A stretch of DNA of 64,000 bases from JAOAPG01 sp963791575 (lineage in GTDB: Bacteria > Acidobacteriota > Terriglobia > Terriglobales > Acidobacteriaceae). The DNA is taken from positions 132,260 through 196,259 of the forward strand of contig CAWBSY010000005.1 of NCBI GenBank assembly GCA_963791575.1. Reading direction: 5' to 3'. The first letter of the stretch is position 1, and every line of letters starts with the position of its first letter. Made by a program: the position numbers and the translations under genes. This document shows positions 52,952 through 62,427 of this stretch, piece after piece. A model generated the notes under the pieces. It was given only the letters and a program-made list of their open reading frames with translations. It was not told where the DNA came from and did no database searches.

Positions 52952-55171
52952 CTATTTTCCAGCTGCCGCTTTCCCTTCGACCGCTTCGTAGACAGAGGCG
53001 TTGGAGCACACCTCATAGAACGGACTCTCCGTCCAGTGCTGCAACGCGAAGTCGTGAGTGTCGACTTGGGGAATGCGGCTGGCGCGAACCACGATGGGAC
53101 GAAAGATATCATTGCCTACCGGAACTAATCCTTTATATAGACTGAATTTTTCGCTTCCCCAGAGCGCTGGCAGTTTGGTGTTTAGCGGAGCGAGAGAAAT
53201 TTCTTTTTGCAATCTTTGAAATGCCGCCGTGCTGATTCGGATCCCGCTGAGGTTGTATTTCATGATGAAATCGTCGGGACTCTCGCCGGCGTCTGCATCA
53301 CTGACGGTTTGAAAGGCGTAGACGTTAAACGGGGTATCCATTGTGGCCATCATCTTCCGCATCCGCTTATTGCAGGAGGACAGCCGGTCGCTTTCGTTCA
53401 ATGCGTCGGAAATCATGATGCGCTGCTCACCGTCCATGAGATACATGGGCGCGGAATCCTGGTAGGAAATTCCGATGCCGAGCTCCAGTGCCGGAAGTCC
53501 AGACTGTTCCGACAAGTGGTTATATCCGCGAACGATTTCGATCATCTCTCGTGCCAGCACGGAAGCCTTGCTCACTGCCAGGGCAGGCTCGCCTTCACGT
53601 TCGAGGAATGCAAGGATAATTGCGTCGCCTTCGAGGAAGACTTTGGTTGCGCCATACTTCTGTAAAAGCTTGTTCACTGGGCCGTAGAAATTCAAACTGA
53701 AATAGGAAGCGGGATTCATGTCGCGCTCGAGCAACGAGCGGGTGAGCCGCGATGAATCACGCACGTCTGCTTTGAGAATCACATGACGCAATACTTTGTT
53801 CTCAGCTGGCTTCTGTTCGTCCGGCAGAAGAAATTCGTAGAGCGTGCCGTTGAGAGCCGAAAGCTCGCGCATTTTGTCTTGCGCGATTAGATTGACGCTG
53901 TCCAGCGTTCCAGTTAAGGCTTCCAGGCGGCGGAGGTCGCGATGATAAAGGATGAAGTCTCGCAGGAAACGGCCGGCGAATTTCGCCCGCTCGGCTCCCC
54001 GACAACTTGAAACCCGGCTTGACGCGGCTGTGAAGCTGGCGGCAGAAAGCTTTCCGTGTTCCTTAATCAGCTTTTCTACCCGCTCACGCTCATCGCGCAG
54101 GACCAAACCATTCTTCAACTGCTGAGGATTAATTCGCGGGCAGTATTCGGCGAGCAGAGGCAATACTTCATAGGAGGCGATAATGTGATCCATCGTCCGC
54201 TCTTGTTCGAGCAACTGAAGCCATGCGGTGAGACGGATTTTTTGTGATTTTCCCTCGGGAGTGGATTCGTCCGGCGTACCAGCGCCGACCAGTTCCTGGG
54301 CATTCTCTGGAACGCTGAGCCAGCCGTCTAGTATTGCGATGTCTCTCGCGTCCGGGCCAAGGGCCAGCGTCTGCAAGAAATCGCAACCTATTCTACGGAT
54401 GTTGGGGAAGAGGTCGGGATCGCGGTCGAAGTTTCCGAGCATGACATATTGCTCGGCGCACAGGTAGGGATCACGGCCATCTTCACTGAAGATGAGCGGA
54501 TTCATGAACACTTGATAGTCGGCTTCGTGCTGATTACCAAACAGCGAACGCCGAGTGCGGGTAAGAGTTTCTTTTTCAATTTCTCGCAGAGTGCGGAATA
54601 GTTCCTGCCCCGTGAGCCGAAGTATTATTTTCTTCGCTACCTGAAACTCGGCAGCCCTTTCGCGATACTCCAGAGCCTTCTGCTGCCGCACGCCTTCGTA
54701 ACCTTTCAGCATCATGCGGCAACGTTCGAGGACCTGGACAAATTGCGAATTCAACTCAGTTCTGAGAAATTTAATGACAGCTGCGCGGGCGAGCAGGTCG
54801 ATGCAGATGTTTTCATCAGCCTTGGCGCGATTGAGGGCTGCCAGGTGCATCTCCGCTAAGAGCGGCTTCAACTCGGCGATGCCTGCTTTCGATCGCGCTT
54901 TCGCAGCGGCATTTGAACCGAGGAAGTGACTCCCGTGTGCATTGGAGCCCTCCGCCGCCACCAGTGATTCCACGTTGCCATTGCGCATAATAAGACGGGC
55001 AATGTGGGACCGGACCTGCTCAACAAATTTAGTACTCAAAAAAACATCGTGGCGGAGATTGTCGACACCCAACTGCAGACCTTGCAAGGAAAGCGTGGGG
55101 GTATAACTGCTCAGTTGAGGCGGGATTTCTTCTGCTGTTTGGCCGAGCCTAAACATGGGGAACCGAGGCAT
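52952..55171 (-). CDS. Large class III nucleotidyl-cyclase-like protein
   Basis: 739 residues, no signal peptide or helix. Residues 1-450 are helical with no recognised domain. The region 460-640 looks like a class III cyclase catalytic domain: D469 in KADVRDSSRLT and D516 in LEGDAIILAF are positioned as the two metal Asp residues, and N592-x3-R596 in DALNESDRLSS as the transition-state pair. So activity looks possible, with ATP or GTP as substrate undecided. The C-terminal 100 residues have no known fold. It is a single gene in an otherwise unrelated neighbourhood. Confidence 0.65.
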   Translation of the reverse strand: MPRFPMFRLGQTAEEIPPQLSSYTPTLSLQGLQLGVDNLRHDVFLSTKFVEQVRSHIARLIMRNGNVESLVAAEGSNAHGSHFLGSNAAAKARSKAGIAELKPLLAEMHLAALNRAKADENICIDLLARAAVIKFLRTELNSQFVQVLERCRMMLKGYEGVRQQKALEYRERAAEFQVAKKIILRLTGQELFRTLREIEKETLTRTRRSLFGNQHEADYQVFMNPLIFSEDGRDPYLCAEQYVMLGNFDRDPDLFPNIRRIGCDFLQTLALGPDARDIAILDGWLSVPENAQELVGAGTPDESTPEGKSQKIRLTAWLQLLEQERTMDHIIASYEVLPLLAEYCPRINPQQLKNGLVLRDERERVEKLIKEHGKLSAASFTAASSRVSSCRGAERAKFAGRFLRDFILYHRDLRRLEALTGTLDSVNLIAQDKMRELSALNGTLYEFLLPDEQKPAENKVLRHVILKADVRDSSRLTRSLLERDMNPASYFSLNFYGPVNKLLQKYGATKVFLEGDAIILAFLEREGEPALAVSKASVLAREMIEIVRGYNHLSEQSGLPALELGIGISYQDSAPMYLMDGEQRIMISDALNESDRLSSCNKRMRKMMATMDTPFNVYAFQTVSDADAGESPDDFIMKYNLSGIRISTAAFQRLQKEISLAPLNTKLPALWGSEKFSLYKGLVPVGNDIFRPIVVRASRIPQVDTHDFALQHWTESPFYEVCSNASVYEAVEGKAAAGK

Positions 55172-55403
55172 TTTTCGTCTTCCGAAACTCCGGTTATAGG
55201 CTTGGATCGAGGAGCTTACGCGTCATGGGCGCAACTCAGCAATGCCCCGGGACGACTTCTCCCAAATCCTAATAAACAACTGGTTTCCGGCTGAGTAAGA
55301 CGAGGGTAGCATGGCTGGACGAGAGGTCCAATGTTACTCAAGTTCTGATTCGAAGAACTACTTCCAGGAGTTTGGCAAGGCAGGTGGGTAGGGAAACGAC
55401 TGA

Positions 55404-56585
55404 TCAAATCTTCAGAAAAATTTGTTTGCGGTACAAGAACCACATCGCCGCCAGGCAGATCAGTACATAGGTGAGCGCATAAAAAAGGGAAGCGTTCGCT
55501 GGACTTGTCAGCGGCAAGAAAAGGTGTTCATACAAGAATTCCTGGTAGGTTACGTTGCCGTGAGAACTATGTAGCTGCAAGCGATCGAGAAGGTGGGCAA
55601 TCACTTCAGCGAAAACGTAGGCGGCAATGGAATTCATTCCGAATACCAGAAATGGCTTGGTCCACCAGCCACGCCACTGCCTGATATCTAAGATCCAATA
55701 ACAAAAAGCCAGACAAACCAGAGCGAGACCAGCGGTTAACAGGACAAACGAACTGGTCCATAACTTTTTGTTGATGGGAAACCACGTGTTGAACACTTCG
55801 GCAGCGATCATGAATCCAATGCCGCACCAAGCCATGCCCGCTGCTTTCGCGGTTTCGCCGCGAGCTGAACGTATCCACTTGCCAGTTAACAAACCAAGCA
55901 GGCTGGTTGCGATGGATGGAATCGTGCTCAAAATCCCTTCCGGGTCGCGTGTGATTTCATAAAGATGACCGGCCAAAACTTTGCGATCAAGCCACGCAAC
56001 GATATTACGATCCGGATCAAGCAACGGCATGTCATGCGTGGGAACGCCAAATCCTGGCACGCTGACATATCGCATCAAGCACCAGTATCCGACTAGACAG
56101 GTGGCTACGATAGCTAACTGCGTTCGCCAGCCAAACCACAATTCAAGAAATGCGGTAATGACGTAGCAGATCGCGATACGTTGTAACACGCCGTAAATTC
56201 GCCACGAATGTAATTGATAGTGATTGGGGAAGCCGTTTAGGAAAACGCCGATCGCGAATAACAGAAGCCCTCGCCATAGCACGTGGGCCATAAGGTGCTG
56301 GCGTGACTCGCCGCGTTTTAAGCGGGAACTAAAAGAGAATGCCATGGCGACGCCGACCATGAAAAGGAAGAATGGAAAAATTAAGTCAGTCGGAGTCCAG
56401 CCGTTCCATTTTGCATGTTGCAGGGGCCAATAGGCGGCTTGTTCATCGCCGGCATTGTTGACCAGGATCATCGCCGCAATAGTTGCACCTCGAAACACAT
56501 CGAGCGACTGCAACCGGGTTTTCACCGACTCAGGTGGTGAGGAAAGAGATACGGCAGCGGCGGTACTGGATAATGTTGAACTCAA
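55404..56585 (-). CDS. NagX/HGSNAT-type membrane acyltransferase
   Basis: 393 residues, about ten helices. The N-terminal RLQSLDVFRGATIAAMILVNNAGD and the TPTDLIFPFFLFMVGVAMAFSF segment match the DUF5009/HGSNAT family, whose human member acetylates heparan glucosamine across the lysosomal membrane. The conserved SWRIYGVLQRIAICY follows. In bacteria these proteins (NagX) accompany chitin or N-acetylglucosamine use; no such genes are adjacent. Substrate therefore unassigned. Confidence 0.85.
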   Translation of the reverse strand: MSSTLSSTAAAVSLSSPPESVKTRLQSLDVFRGATIAAMILVNNAGDEQAAYWPLQHAKWNGWTPTDLIFPFFLFMVGVAMAFSFSSRLKRGESRQHLMAHVLWRGLLLFAIGVFLNGFPNHYQLHSWRIYGVLQRIAICYVITAFLELWFGWRTQLAIVATCLVGYWCLMRYVSVPGFGVPTHDMPLLDPDRNIVAWLDRKVLAGHLYEITRDPEGILSTIPSIATSLLGLLTGKWIRSARGETAKAAGMAWCGIGFMIAAEVFNTWFPINKKLWTSSFVLLTAGLALVCLAFCYWILDIRQWRGWWTKPFLVFGMNSIAAYVFAEVIAHLLDRLQLHSSHGNVTYQEFLYEHLFLPLTSPANASLFYALTYVLICLAAMWFLYRKQIFLKI

Positions 56586-56609
56586 AGTCTTAATTTCTTT
56601 ACTTCTGAT

Positions 56610-57479
56610 TTACGGCCGCGTGTCTAACGGATGCTTAGCTTTCTCAAAAAATTCATTTTGGATCTTCAGACTGCTCTGATCTGCCTTCACGGCTCGCTCC
56701 GCTTTGACGATGGCATCTATCCAAGCGTTCATCTTATAGTCACCGAATTCGCGCGTGGCTGCAGATCCGTCACCGGAGTAATGATTCGGAAATCTTGCGT
56801 ACCACCAGATCCCCGTATATACGAAATCGGGCAAGTTGATGCGGGCTTGGTCGGCGCCTGACTCATTCTTGGCACGGTCCATATGCACCAAATCTGGATG
56901 AGAAACCAGCATGGTCGATGTCTCTCCCTCACCCGCGTGCATGTCGAGAGTGGTTTTCTTGGCAGGCCCACCGGGAGGAGTTTCGACTAGTCCCACCACA
57001 TAGACCACATAATCATGCGGCTTCTCCAATTGAGTTTGGCCAAAGTAAGGCAGCAGGCTCTCGTTGCCGCCGTGCCCGTTTACAATAATCACTTTCTTGC
57101 AGCCATTGCGCGCCATCTCATCAGTGGTTTCCTGGAGCAGTTCCAGTTGCAGACGCGAGCTGTAGGCCACGGTTCCTGGCTCGTGCCGCGCTTCGAAGAT
57201 CTGTCCGAAATAATATTCAGGGAAGACAACGGCAAATTCTTGCTCGGCGGCATGCGATGTCGCGTAGCGTACGTTCAGCAGATCGGTGCCAAGAGGAAGA
57301 TGTGGTCCGTGTTTTTCAAGGATGCCAAATGGCAGTAGGCATGTCCCTTGCGATTGCTGGATCGCCGTTCGAAAATCGCCCGCGGTTAGCTCTTCCCAGT
57401 GAACGGAGAGTTTGGTCTGAGTCCATCCGAAATTGCTAAACAGCAACAGTAGTAATGATGTGATGACGCCTCTACGCAT
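56610..57479 (-). CDS. Exported creatininase-family amidohydrolase
   Basis: 289 residues with a signal peptide (start ATG 57479, AGGAGA about 10 bases upstream; cleavage near WTQT). The creatininase family motifs are LPFGILEKHGPHLPLGTDLLN, the metal-binding NGHGGNESL, and LDMHAGEGETSTML. These fit a zinc amidohydrolase acting on cyclic or formamide-like substrates, but the compound is unknown. Residues that would bind creatine were not checked. It shares strand and spacing (24 bases) with the NagX gene, possible operon. Confidence 0.85.
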   Translation of the reverse strand: MRRGVITSLLLLLFSNFGWTQTKLSVHWEELTAGDFRTAIQQSQGTCLLPFGILEKHGPHLPLGTDLLNVRYATSHAAEQEFAVVFPEYYFGQIFEARHEPGTVAYSSRLQLELLQETTDEMARNGCKKVIIVNGHGGNESLLPYFGQTQLEKPHDYVVYVVGLVETPPGGPAKKTTLDMHAGEGETSTMLVSHPDLVHMDRAKNESGADQARINLPDFVYTGIWWYARFPNHYSGDGSAATREFGDYKMNAWIDAIVKAERAVKADQSSLKIQNEFFEKAKHPLDTRP

Positions 57480-57549
57480 GCGCAGCAATTCTCCTGAGTA
57501 GCGAATTCTAGCACTCGCGTTTAGATTTCGGCTGACGAAAGTGCAATCG

Positions 57550-57631
57550 ACCACAGAGGGCGCAGAGGTTCACAGAGGAATGAATCTTATTTCTCCGTTA
57601 GTTCTCTGTGCAGTCTGTGTCCTCTGTGGTT
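57550..57631. repeat. Long imperfect inverted repeat of the CACAGAGG type
   Basis: ACCACAGAGG (57550-57559) pairs with CCTCTGTGGT (57621-57630), and CACAGAG (57571-57577) with CTCTGTG (57604-57610). It lies between the divergent creatininase and aminopeptidase genes. It may be a small mobile repeat or a regulatory hairpin; no ORF is inside. Confidence 0.6.
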
Positions 57632-57854
57632 GGAAAATAGCAAGAATCCAGAGAAGAATTAATTTTACGTAGACAAAAATAGGCACCGATGCGGTCGGTG
57701 CCTTGAAGAAGAGGGAATTCGGATTCTCGAAAAGCCCACGGACACTCCTGTCCCCCGTTGACTTGAATACCGAGATTTCGTCGGTAGTTCCAAGATCGCA
57801 CCGCTGGACAAAATCCCTCCTACGTTGCAAACTCACTGTTCGAGAGTTCAACCT

Positions 57855-59197
57855 ATGCGCAAGTTCCTCCTTGTTCTGTTGCTCACTTCTCTGGCTTCTC
57901 TCTGCTGGTCGCTCGACCGCCAGCCCAATGCCGACTATCATGCCCGCCGCCAGGCGCTAGCCAGCAAGGCTGAGGGAGGAGTCGTTCTTTTATTCGCGCC
58001 GAATGAGGCCGAGGGACCGAATGATCTTTACGGCTATCGACCTGACGATAATTTTTTCTATCTCACAGGATGGAGCGAGCCGGGCGCGGCACTTGCTGGT
58101 CACCGCCGCCACCGAAGCGAAAAACAATCTACCCGCGCGTCCTTATAGTGAAATCCTTTTTCTTCCCAGCCGAAATTTTTCTCAAGAAAAATGGACAGGG
58201 CCAAAACTCGGGCCAGAGAATCCGGAGGCAGCCCGCATCACTGGCTTCGACAAAGTTGATGTGCTCGACAATCTCCGAACGACGCTCGTCGATCTTATGA
58301 TCAAGCCGCGAACTGCGGTTTATACCGACATTCCCGCTCAGGGAGAAATCTCCAACTCGACGGTGCCCCTGCAATGGCTCAAGACGGCAAACGCCTTCCC
58401 TATTGGCACTTCGTTCCGGGACGTGCGTCCGCGCACTTTCGTTGCTGCGCACGTTTAAGGATGCAGGTGAAATTGAACTCCTTCGTAAAGCGGCCAACGC
58501 TTCTATCGCGGCGCAATTAGCGGCTATGCACGCCATGAAGCCCGGCACGACTGAACGCGAAATTTCGGCGTTATTGCAATATGAGTGGGGAAAACGTGGA
58601 TGCGAGCGCCCCGCTTACGCGCCCATTGTCGGTGCGGGATTCAACTCGACCGTCTTGCATTACTCCGACGACTCAGGTCCGATCAACGCTGGAGACGTAA
58701 TAGTGATTGACGCAGCCGGCGAGTATTCGCTGTATGCTTCCGACATCACTCGCACCCTGCCTGCCACCGGAAAGTTCACTGCCCGGCAGCGCGAAATTTA
58801 CGACATCGTTTTGGGTGCACAGCAAGCCGCCATGGCGGCTTTCGTTTCTGGTAAATCGCATCTGCAGCGCAATCAATCCGATACGCTCTACCAGGTCGCC
58901 TACGACTACATCAACACACACGGCAAAGATTTGCACGGCGAGCCGCTGGGGAAGTATTTCATCCATGGACTCGGTCACTACCTGGGATTGAATGTTCATG
59001 ATCCGGGCGACTACAGCGTTCCGCTGGGACCGGGCGCAGCCTTCACCATTGAACCGGGCATTTATATTCCCGAAGAAAAAATTGGAGTCCGCATCGAAGA
59101 CGATTTCTACGTGGACCCGAGCGGCAAGCTGATCAATCTCACGGGATCCCTTCCGCATACAGCAGAAGACGTGGAAAGAACGATGGCGGGAAAATAA
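57855..59197 (+). CDS. Exported Xaa-Pro aminopeptidase (aminopeptidase P type), two frameshifts
   Basis: About 447 residues after joining. A signal peptide starts at ATG 57855 (cleavage near CWSLD). The N-terminal creatinase-like domain has DDNFFYLTGWSEPGAA. The catalytic pita-bread domain has the metal ligands: D in VIDAAGEYSLYASDITRT, H in FIHGLGHYLGLNVHDPG, E in FTIEPGIYIPEE and E in GVRIEDDF. Breaks near 58095 and 58427 each need one base removed (GAALLVTAA; VRALSLLRTFKDAG). It hydrolyses peptides with Pro in second position, in the periplasm. Confidence 0.87.
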
Positions 59198-59245
59198 CCG
59201 CTAAGGAAATGTGTGGCTGTAATTTCTCCTCATAGTCCTCGCAGC

Positions 59246-59311
59246 ATTGTCATCCTGAGTGCCTGCCTTGTCCCGCTTGCGGGACAAGGCCAAGCCGAAG
59301 GATCCTTACCG
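59246..59311 (+). repeat. Hairpin repeat family D with a third, different stem
   Basis: TTGTCATCCTGAGTG, a perfect 12-bp hairpin GCCTTGTCCCGC TT GCGGGACAAGGC (59265-59276, 59279-59290), then CCGAAGGATCCTTACC. Stem unrelated to the 4013 and 34398 copies. Confidence 0.8.
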
Positions 59312-59370
59312 TCTCCATGTCGAAAAACCCGACCCGGGCATCACCCGTTTCTTTGGTATCCTAGGACATC

Positions 59371-59523
59371 GTGCGGATGATCTGGTGGTTCGTAATTCTA
59401 GCCTTGAGCGCCGGAGCGGTGTTCTGGGCTGGAGTGTCAGCGTATCTTCGCGTGAAGGGTCACTTGACCGGTGCCGCTTCTTTACCAGGAGATTCCGCAT
59501 CGGAATCCGCCCGAAAAGAATAA
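59371..59523 (+). CDS. Small single-helix membrane protein
   Basis: 50 residues from GTG 59371 (or 48 from ATG 59377). One transmembrane helix (IWWFVILALSAGAVFWAGVSAYL) and a short Ser/Ala-rich tail ending in RKE. An AGGA motif precedes the GTG. It ends 31 bases before bioY. Not recognised. Confidence 0.45.
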   Translation: MRMIWWFVILALSAGAVFWAGVSAYLRVKGHLTGAASLPGDSASESARKE

Positions 59524-59554
59524 GACACCATAATATATCGGAGAACGACATAAT

Positions 59555-60158
59555 ATGCCGAGAACGCAAACATCAGCCGCCCATGTTTTAGAGACTCCGA
59601 ATTCAACTCTCGATTGGGCGCGGCAAGTCGCCATCGTGGTCGGCGCTACCCTATTCATCGCGATATGCGCCCGCATCACTGTGCCTCTTCCCTTCACGCC
59701 AGTGCCGCTCACGATGCAGGACTTCGCTGTGCTGCTCGTCGGACTGACTCTTGGCGCACGGCGCGGCTTCGCTGCGCTGGTTCTGTATCTGGCTGAGGGC
59801 GCGTCGGGAATCCCCGTCTTCAATCCAATTGGTCCCGGAGGCATTGCACAGTTGCTCGGACCAACCGGAGGATTCCTGATGGTGTATCCATTTGTCGCTG
59901 CGCTCGCCGGATGGATTCTGTCGACGGGCAAGAGCACCTTCGCCCGCGCCGCCGTCGCTGGTGTCTTCGCGGACATCGTCTTGTTCACGGGCGGCGTTTC
60001 TTGGCTTGCAGTACTCACACATTCGCTGACGCACGCGCTTCGTGCAGGATTTTATCCGTTTATTCCAGGGCGCGATAATCAAGATCATGTTCGCGGCGGG
60101 AATCGCTTCTGGTTCCAAATGGATTTACAACACGCGAGTTCGCAAGGCTCTGCCGTGA
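59555..60158 (+). CDS. bioY: BioY biotin transporter S-component, frameshifted near the C-terminus
   Basis: About 200 residues, six helices. The biotin-binding signature PVPLTMQDFAVLLVGLTLGARRGFAALVLYLAEGASGIPVF and GPTGGFLMVYPFVAALAGW identify it. BioY takes up biotin alone or with an ECF module; no bioMN genes are present. The frame breaks near 60065; the continuation QGAIIKIMFAAGIASGSKWIYN with the usual end follows in the next frame to a TGA at 60158. Confidence 0.88.
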
Positions 60159-60218
60159 GCGTGCTTTCATCTGGAATAAATTATTCAACTTTTTCCTCCA
60201 GCAGAAATTAAGGATTCT

Positions 60219-61100
60219 ATGTCAAGCAGTTCGTCTGTCCTCACATCCACCACTTCCAATGAAGTTCGCGAAATTACTGTTGCCCACAGCCCTGACTCCG
60301 ATGATGCGTTCATGTTTTATGGTCTCGCTACAAATAAAGTACGCGTGCCTGGGCTGCGCTTCACGCATACCTTGTGTGACATTGAGACCTTGAACCAAAA
60401 AGCCAGAGAGGGCGATGGTTTTTACGACGTCACTGCCATTTCTTTTCACGCCTATCCATATATTCAGGACAAGTATGCGCTGCTGCCCAGCGGCGGCAGT
60501 GTGGGCGACGGCTACGGGCCGATGATCGTTGCGCCGCGCGCCTACTCTGAGAGCGAGATCAAGACTAAGCGCATTGCAATTCCTGGCACGCTCACTACTG
60601 CCTACCTTGCGTTGCAACTTTTTGCTCCGGGCGTTGAGACAGTGACGGTTCCTTTCGACGAAATTATTCCGCAGGTGCTCGCAGGCCAGCACGAAGCCGG
60701 ACTGATTATTCACGAAGGCCAACTGACCTACGACAAGTCAGGCTTGCATCGCATCGTCGATCTAGGTAAGTGGTGGCAGAAGGTCACCGGCTTGCCGCTG
60801 CCGCTGGGTGGCAACGCGATTCGTCGCAGCCTTGGCCATGAGTTGATGGTGAGTGTAGGGCAGGCGTTACGCGACAGCATTCAGTATGCGCTTGATCATC
60901 GCGAGGAAGCGCTTGCTTATGCGATGCAGTTTGCGCGCGATCTCGATCCGCAACTCGCCGACAGATTCGTTGGCATGTACGTGAACGAGCGCACCCTCGA
61001 TTATGGTTCCGATGGACGCGAGGCGGTCAAGCGTCTGCTCGACATGGGACACAAGGCAGGCATCATCCCGCAAGAAGCCCGCGTGGAATTTGTAGGCTAA
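60219..61100 (+). CDS. mqnD: 1,4-dihydroxy-6-naphthoate synthase (MqnD), futalosine menaquinone pathway
   Basis: 293 residues, periplasmic-binding-protein fold used as an enzyme. HSPDSDDAFMFYGLA at the start, DIETLNQKAREGDGFYDVTAISFHAYPYI, and the GLIIHEGQLTYDKSGLHRIVDLGKWW region are the MqnD motifs. It cleaves cyclic de-hypoxanthine futalosine to dihydroxynaphthoate in menaquinone synthesis. Complete. It starts 60 bases after bioY and is probably co-transcribed. The other mqn genes are not in the window. Confidence 0.9.
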   Translation: MSSSSSVLTSTTSNEVREITVAHSPDSDDAFMFYGLATNKVRVPGLRFTHTLCDIETLNQKAREGDGFYDVTAISFHAYPYIQDKYALLPSGGSVGDGYGPMIVAPRAYSESEIKTKRIAIPGTLTTAYLALQLFAPGVETVTVPFDEIIPQVLAGQHEAGLIIHEGQLTYDKSGLHRIVDLGKWWQKVTGLPLPLGGNAIRRSLGHELMVSVGQALRDSIQYALDHREEALAYAMQFARDLDPQLADRFVGMYVNERTLDYGSDGREAVKRLLDMGHKAGIIPQEARVEFVG

Positions 61101-61119
61101 TATTTTCTACGTCAAGGCT

Positions 61120-61167
61120 AATGTTCCAGCGGGAACACATCGCAGTAATGTTCCCACGGGAACATTA
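61120..61167. repeat. Two TGTTCC...GGAACA palindromes after mqnD
   Basis: Site 1: TGTTCC AGCG GGAACA (61122-61137). Site 2: TAATGTTCCC AC GGGAACATTA (61146-61167), a 22-bp near-perfect dyad. The two are 24-30 bases apart centre to centre. They lie after the mqnD stop without a T-run, so operator sites or a terminator-like dyad are both possible. Confidence 0.6.
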
Positions 61168-61228
61168 TGAATCGACAGAATTGTACGTACGGACTTGTGT
61201 GATGTGGTTGAAAGCGCACTACATCGCT

Positions 61229-61264
61229 CCCGCCCTTCGCTTCGCGATAGGAACGGTGCACCCA
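61229..61264 (-). repeat. Hairpin repeat family A, inverted copy
   Basis: CCCGCCCTTCGCTTCGCGAT followed by AGGAACGGTGCACCC, as at 42749. Confidence 0.75.
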
Positions 61265-61326
61265 TTGTTCTAATCTTGGTAAGAGCAAAGTCAAAGGTGG
61301 ACTCGAGTGTCGGCCGTATATCGAGC

Positions 61327-62122
61327 TCAGTGCAACGCTAAGCTATTTTCTCCGGAATGGTCGACTAAATAGGTTCCACTTATGTAGCCGAGGGTTCCGC
61401 CTATGAGCACATCTGAGGGGAAGTGCTTCTTGCCGGTGACTCTTGCGAGGCTGACGCCGGTGGCTAATCCGTAGACACCCAATTTCACCCACCAATTATG
61501 CGGATAACGATGCGCGATTACGCTGGCGAAGGCGAAGCTGGTGGCCGCGTGTCCCGAGGGGAATGAATGGCCCCCCTCCCAAAATTCGCCATTATTCGAA
61601 CCTCGCGTGTAGGGGTACTGACGGTTGAATAATGGTTTTAGGCCGAGGTCTAGCACATTCACGGCGCCCATGGCTTCAAGCGCGGTCCAACCAGTGTTGG
61701 CAAGGTAGGACGAGCGATGGTGGGCGCATCCCATAACGTACATTAGTCCCGGCGCCACCGAGTTCAAGCCCAATACCGATGTTGGAGGCCCGCGACGAAT
61801 CGTTCACCAATGAAGTGGACCGAATATGGTTTTCAACGTGAGTGTCTGCGCCAGTAGCGATTAGCACGGCGGCAGCAGCAGCCACGGGAAGCTCCCATTT
61901 AAGGTTGCTTAGACGGATGGCATTGCGCGGGGTGGTTAAGATGCCATGTCCGAAACTGGAGGCATCTCCGGGCAATCGGCCGATGATTTCGCCGCATCCA
62001 CTTGGCTCTGCTGTCGTCTGGCTCCTTGTTGTCTGGCTTGATGTCTGACCCCATGCGGCAGGAGTTATTCCTATGTACAACAGCAAAAACGAAAGAATGC
62101 GGAACCTTAAGCGCAATGACAT
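61327..62122 (-). CDS. Exported PAP2-type phosphatase, frameshifted
   Basis: About 264 residues. A signal peptide starts at ATG 62122 (cleavage near AAWGQ). The PAP2 motifs are KPLFNRQYPYTRG (first, variant), FPSGHAATSF (second) and SLARVTGKKHFPSDV (third, with Arg, His and Asp). The frame breaks at a GGG run near 61770 between SNIGI and GLNSVAPGLMYVMGC, one extra G. It belongs to the acid phosphatase/lipid phosphatase family and probably acts on lipid pyrophosphates. It is divergent from the kelch-type gene. Confidence 0.85.
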
Positions 62123-62427
62123 TTTTGGCTCGTCCTCGGGATAGGTAACATGCAACGACTCTGATGCAATTCAGCGGGTTTGCGGTCGGTCCCTTTTATG
62201 GCTCTCGCAGCACGTTTTTGCAGGGGACAAATAGTTAGAGATCATCCGCCTCTCTGCCTTAAAACTTTCCTACGCCGCACCAATAAGGCTTCCAGAGATG
62301 TATAATTCGCGCTGTTCTTTTCTGGGTCTTTGACGGCTGTATTCTCCCCCAACGCGCCGTCAGAGCGTGTTTGATTTCGACGCGGTTTCCAACAAATCAA
62401 AAATTTCGACTCGGGTAGGAGACGATT
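62123..62427. promoter_or_regulatory. Divergent region with a candidate promoter for the kelch protein
   Basis: A TATAAT box at 62301-62306 preceded by TG is the best candidate, without a clear -35. A TGACGGC ... GCCGTCA dyad lies further downstream in the leader before 62428. No gene or repeat was identified. Confidence 0.35.
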
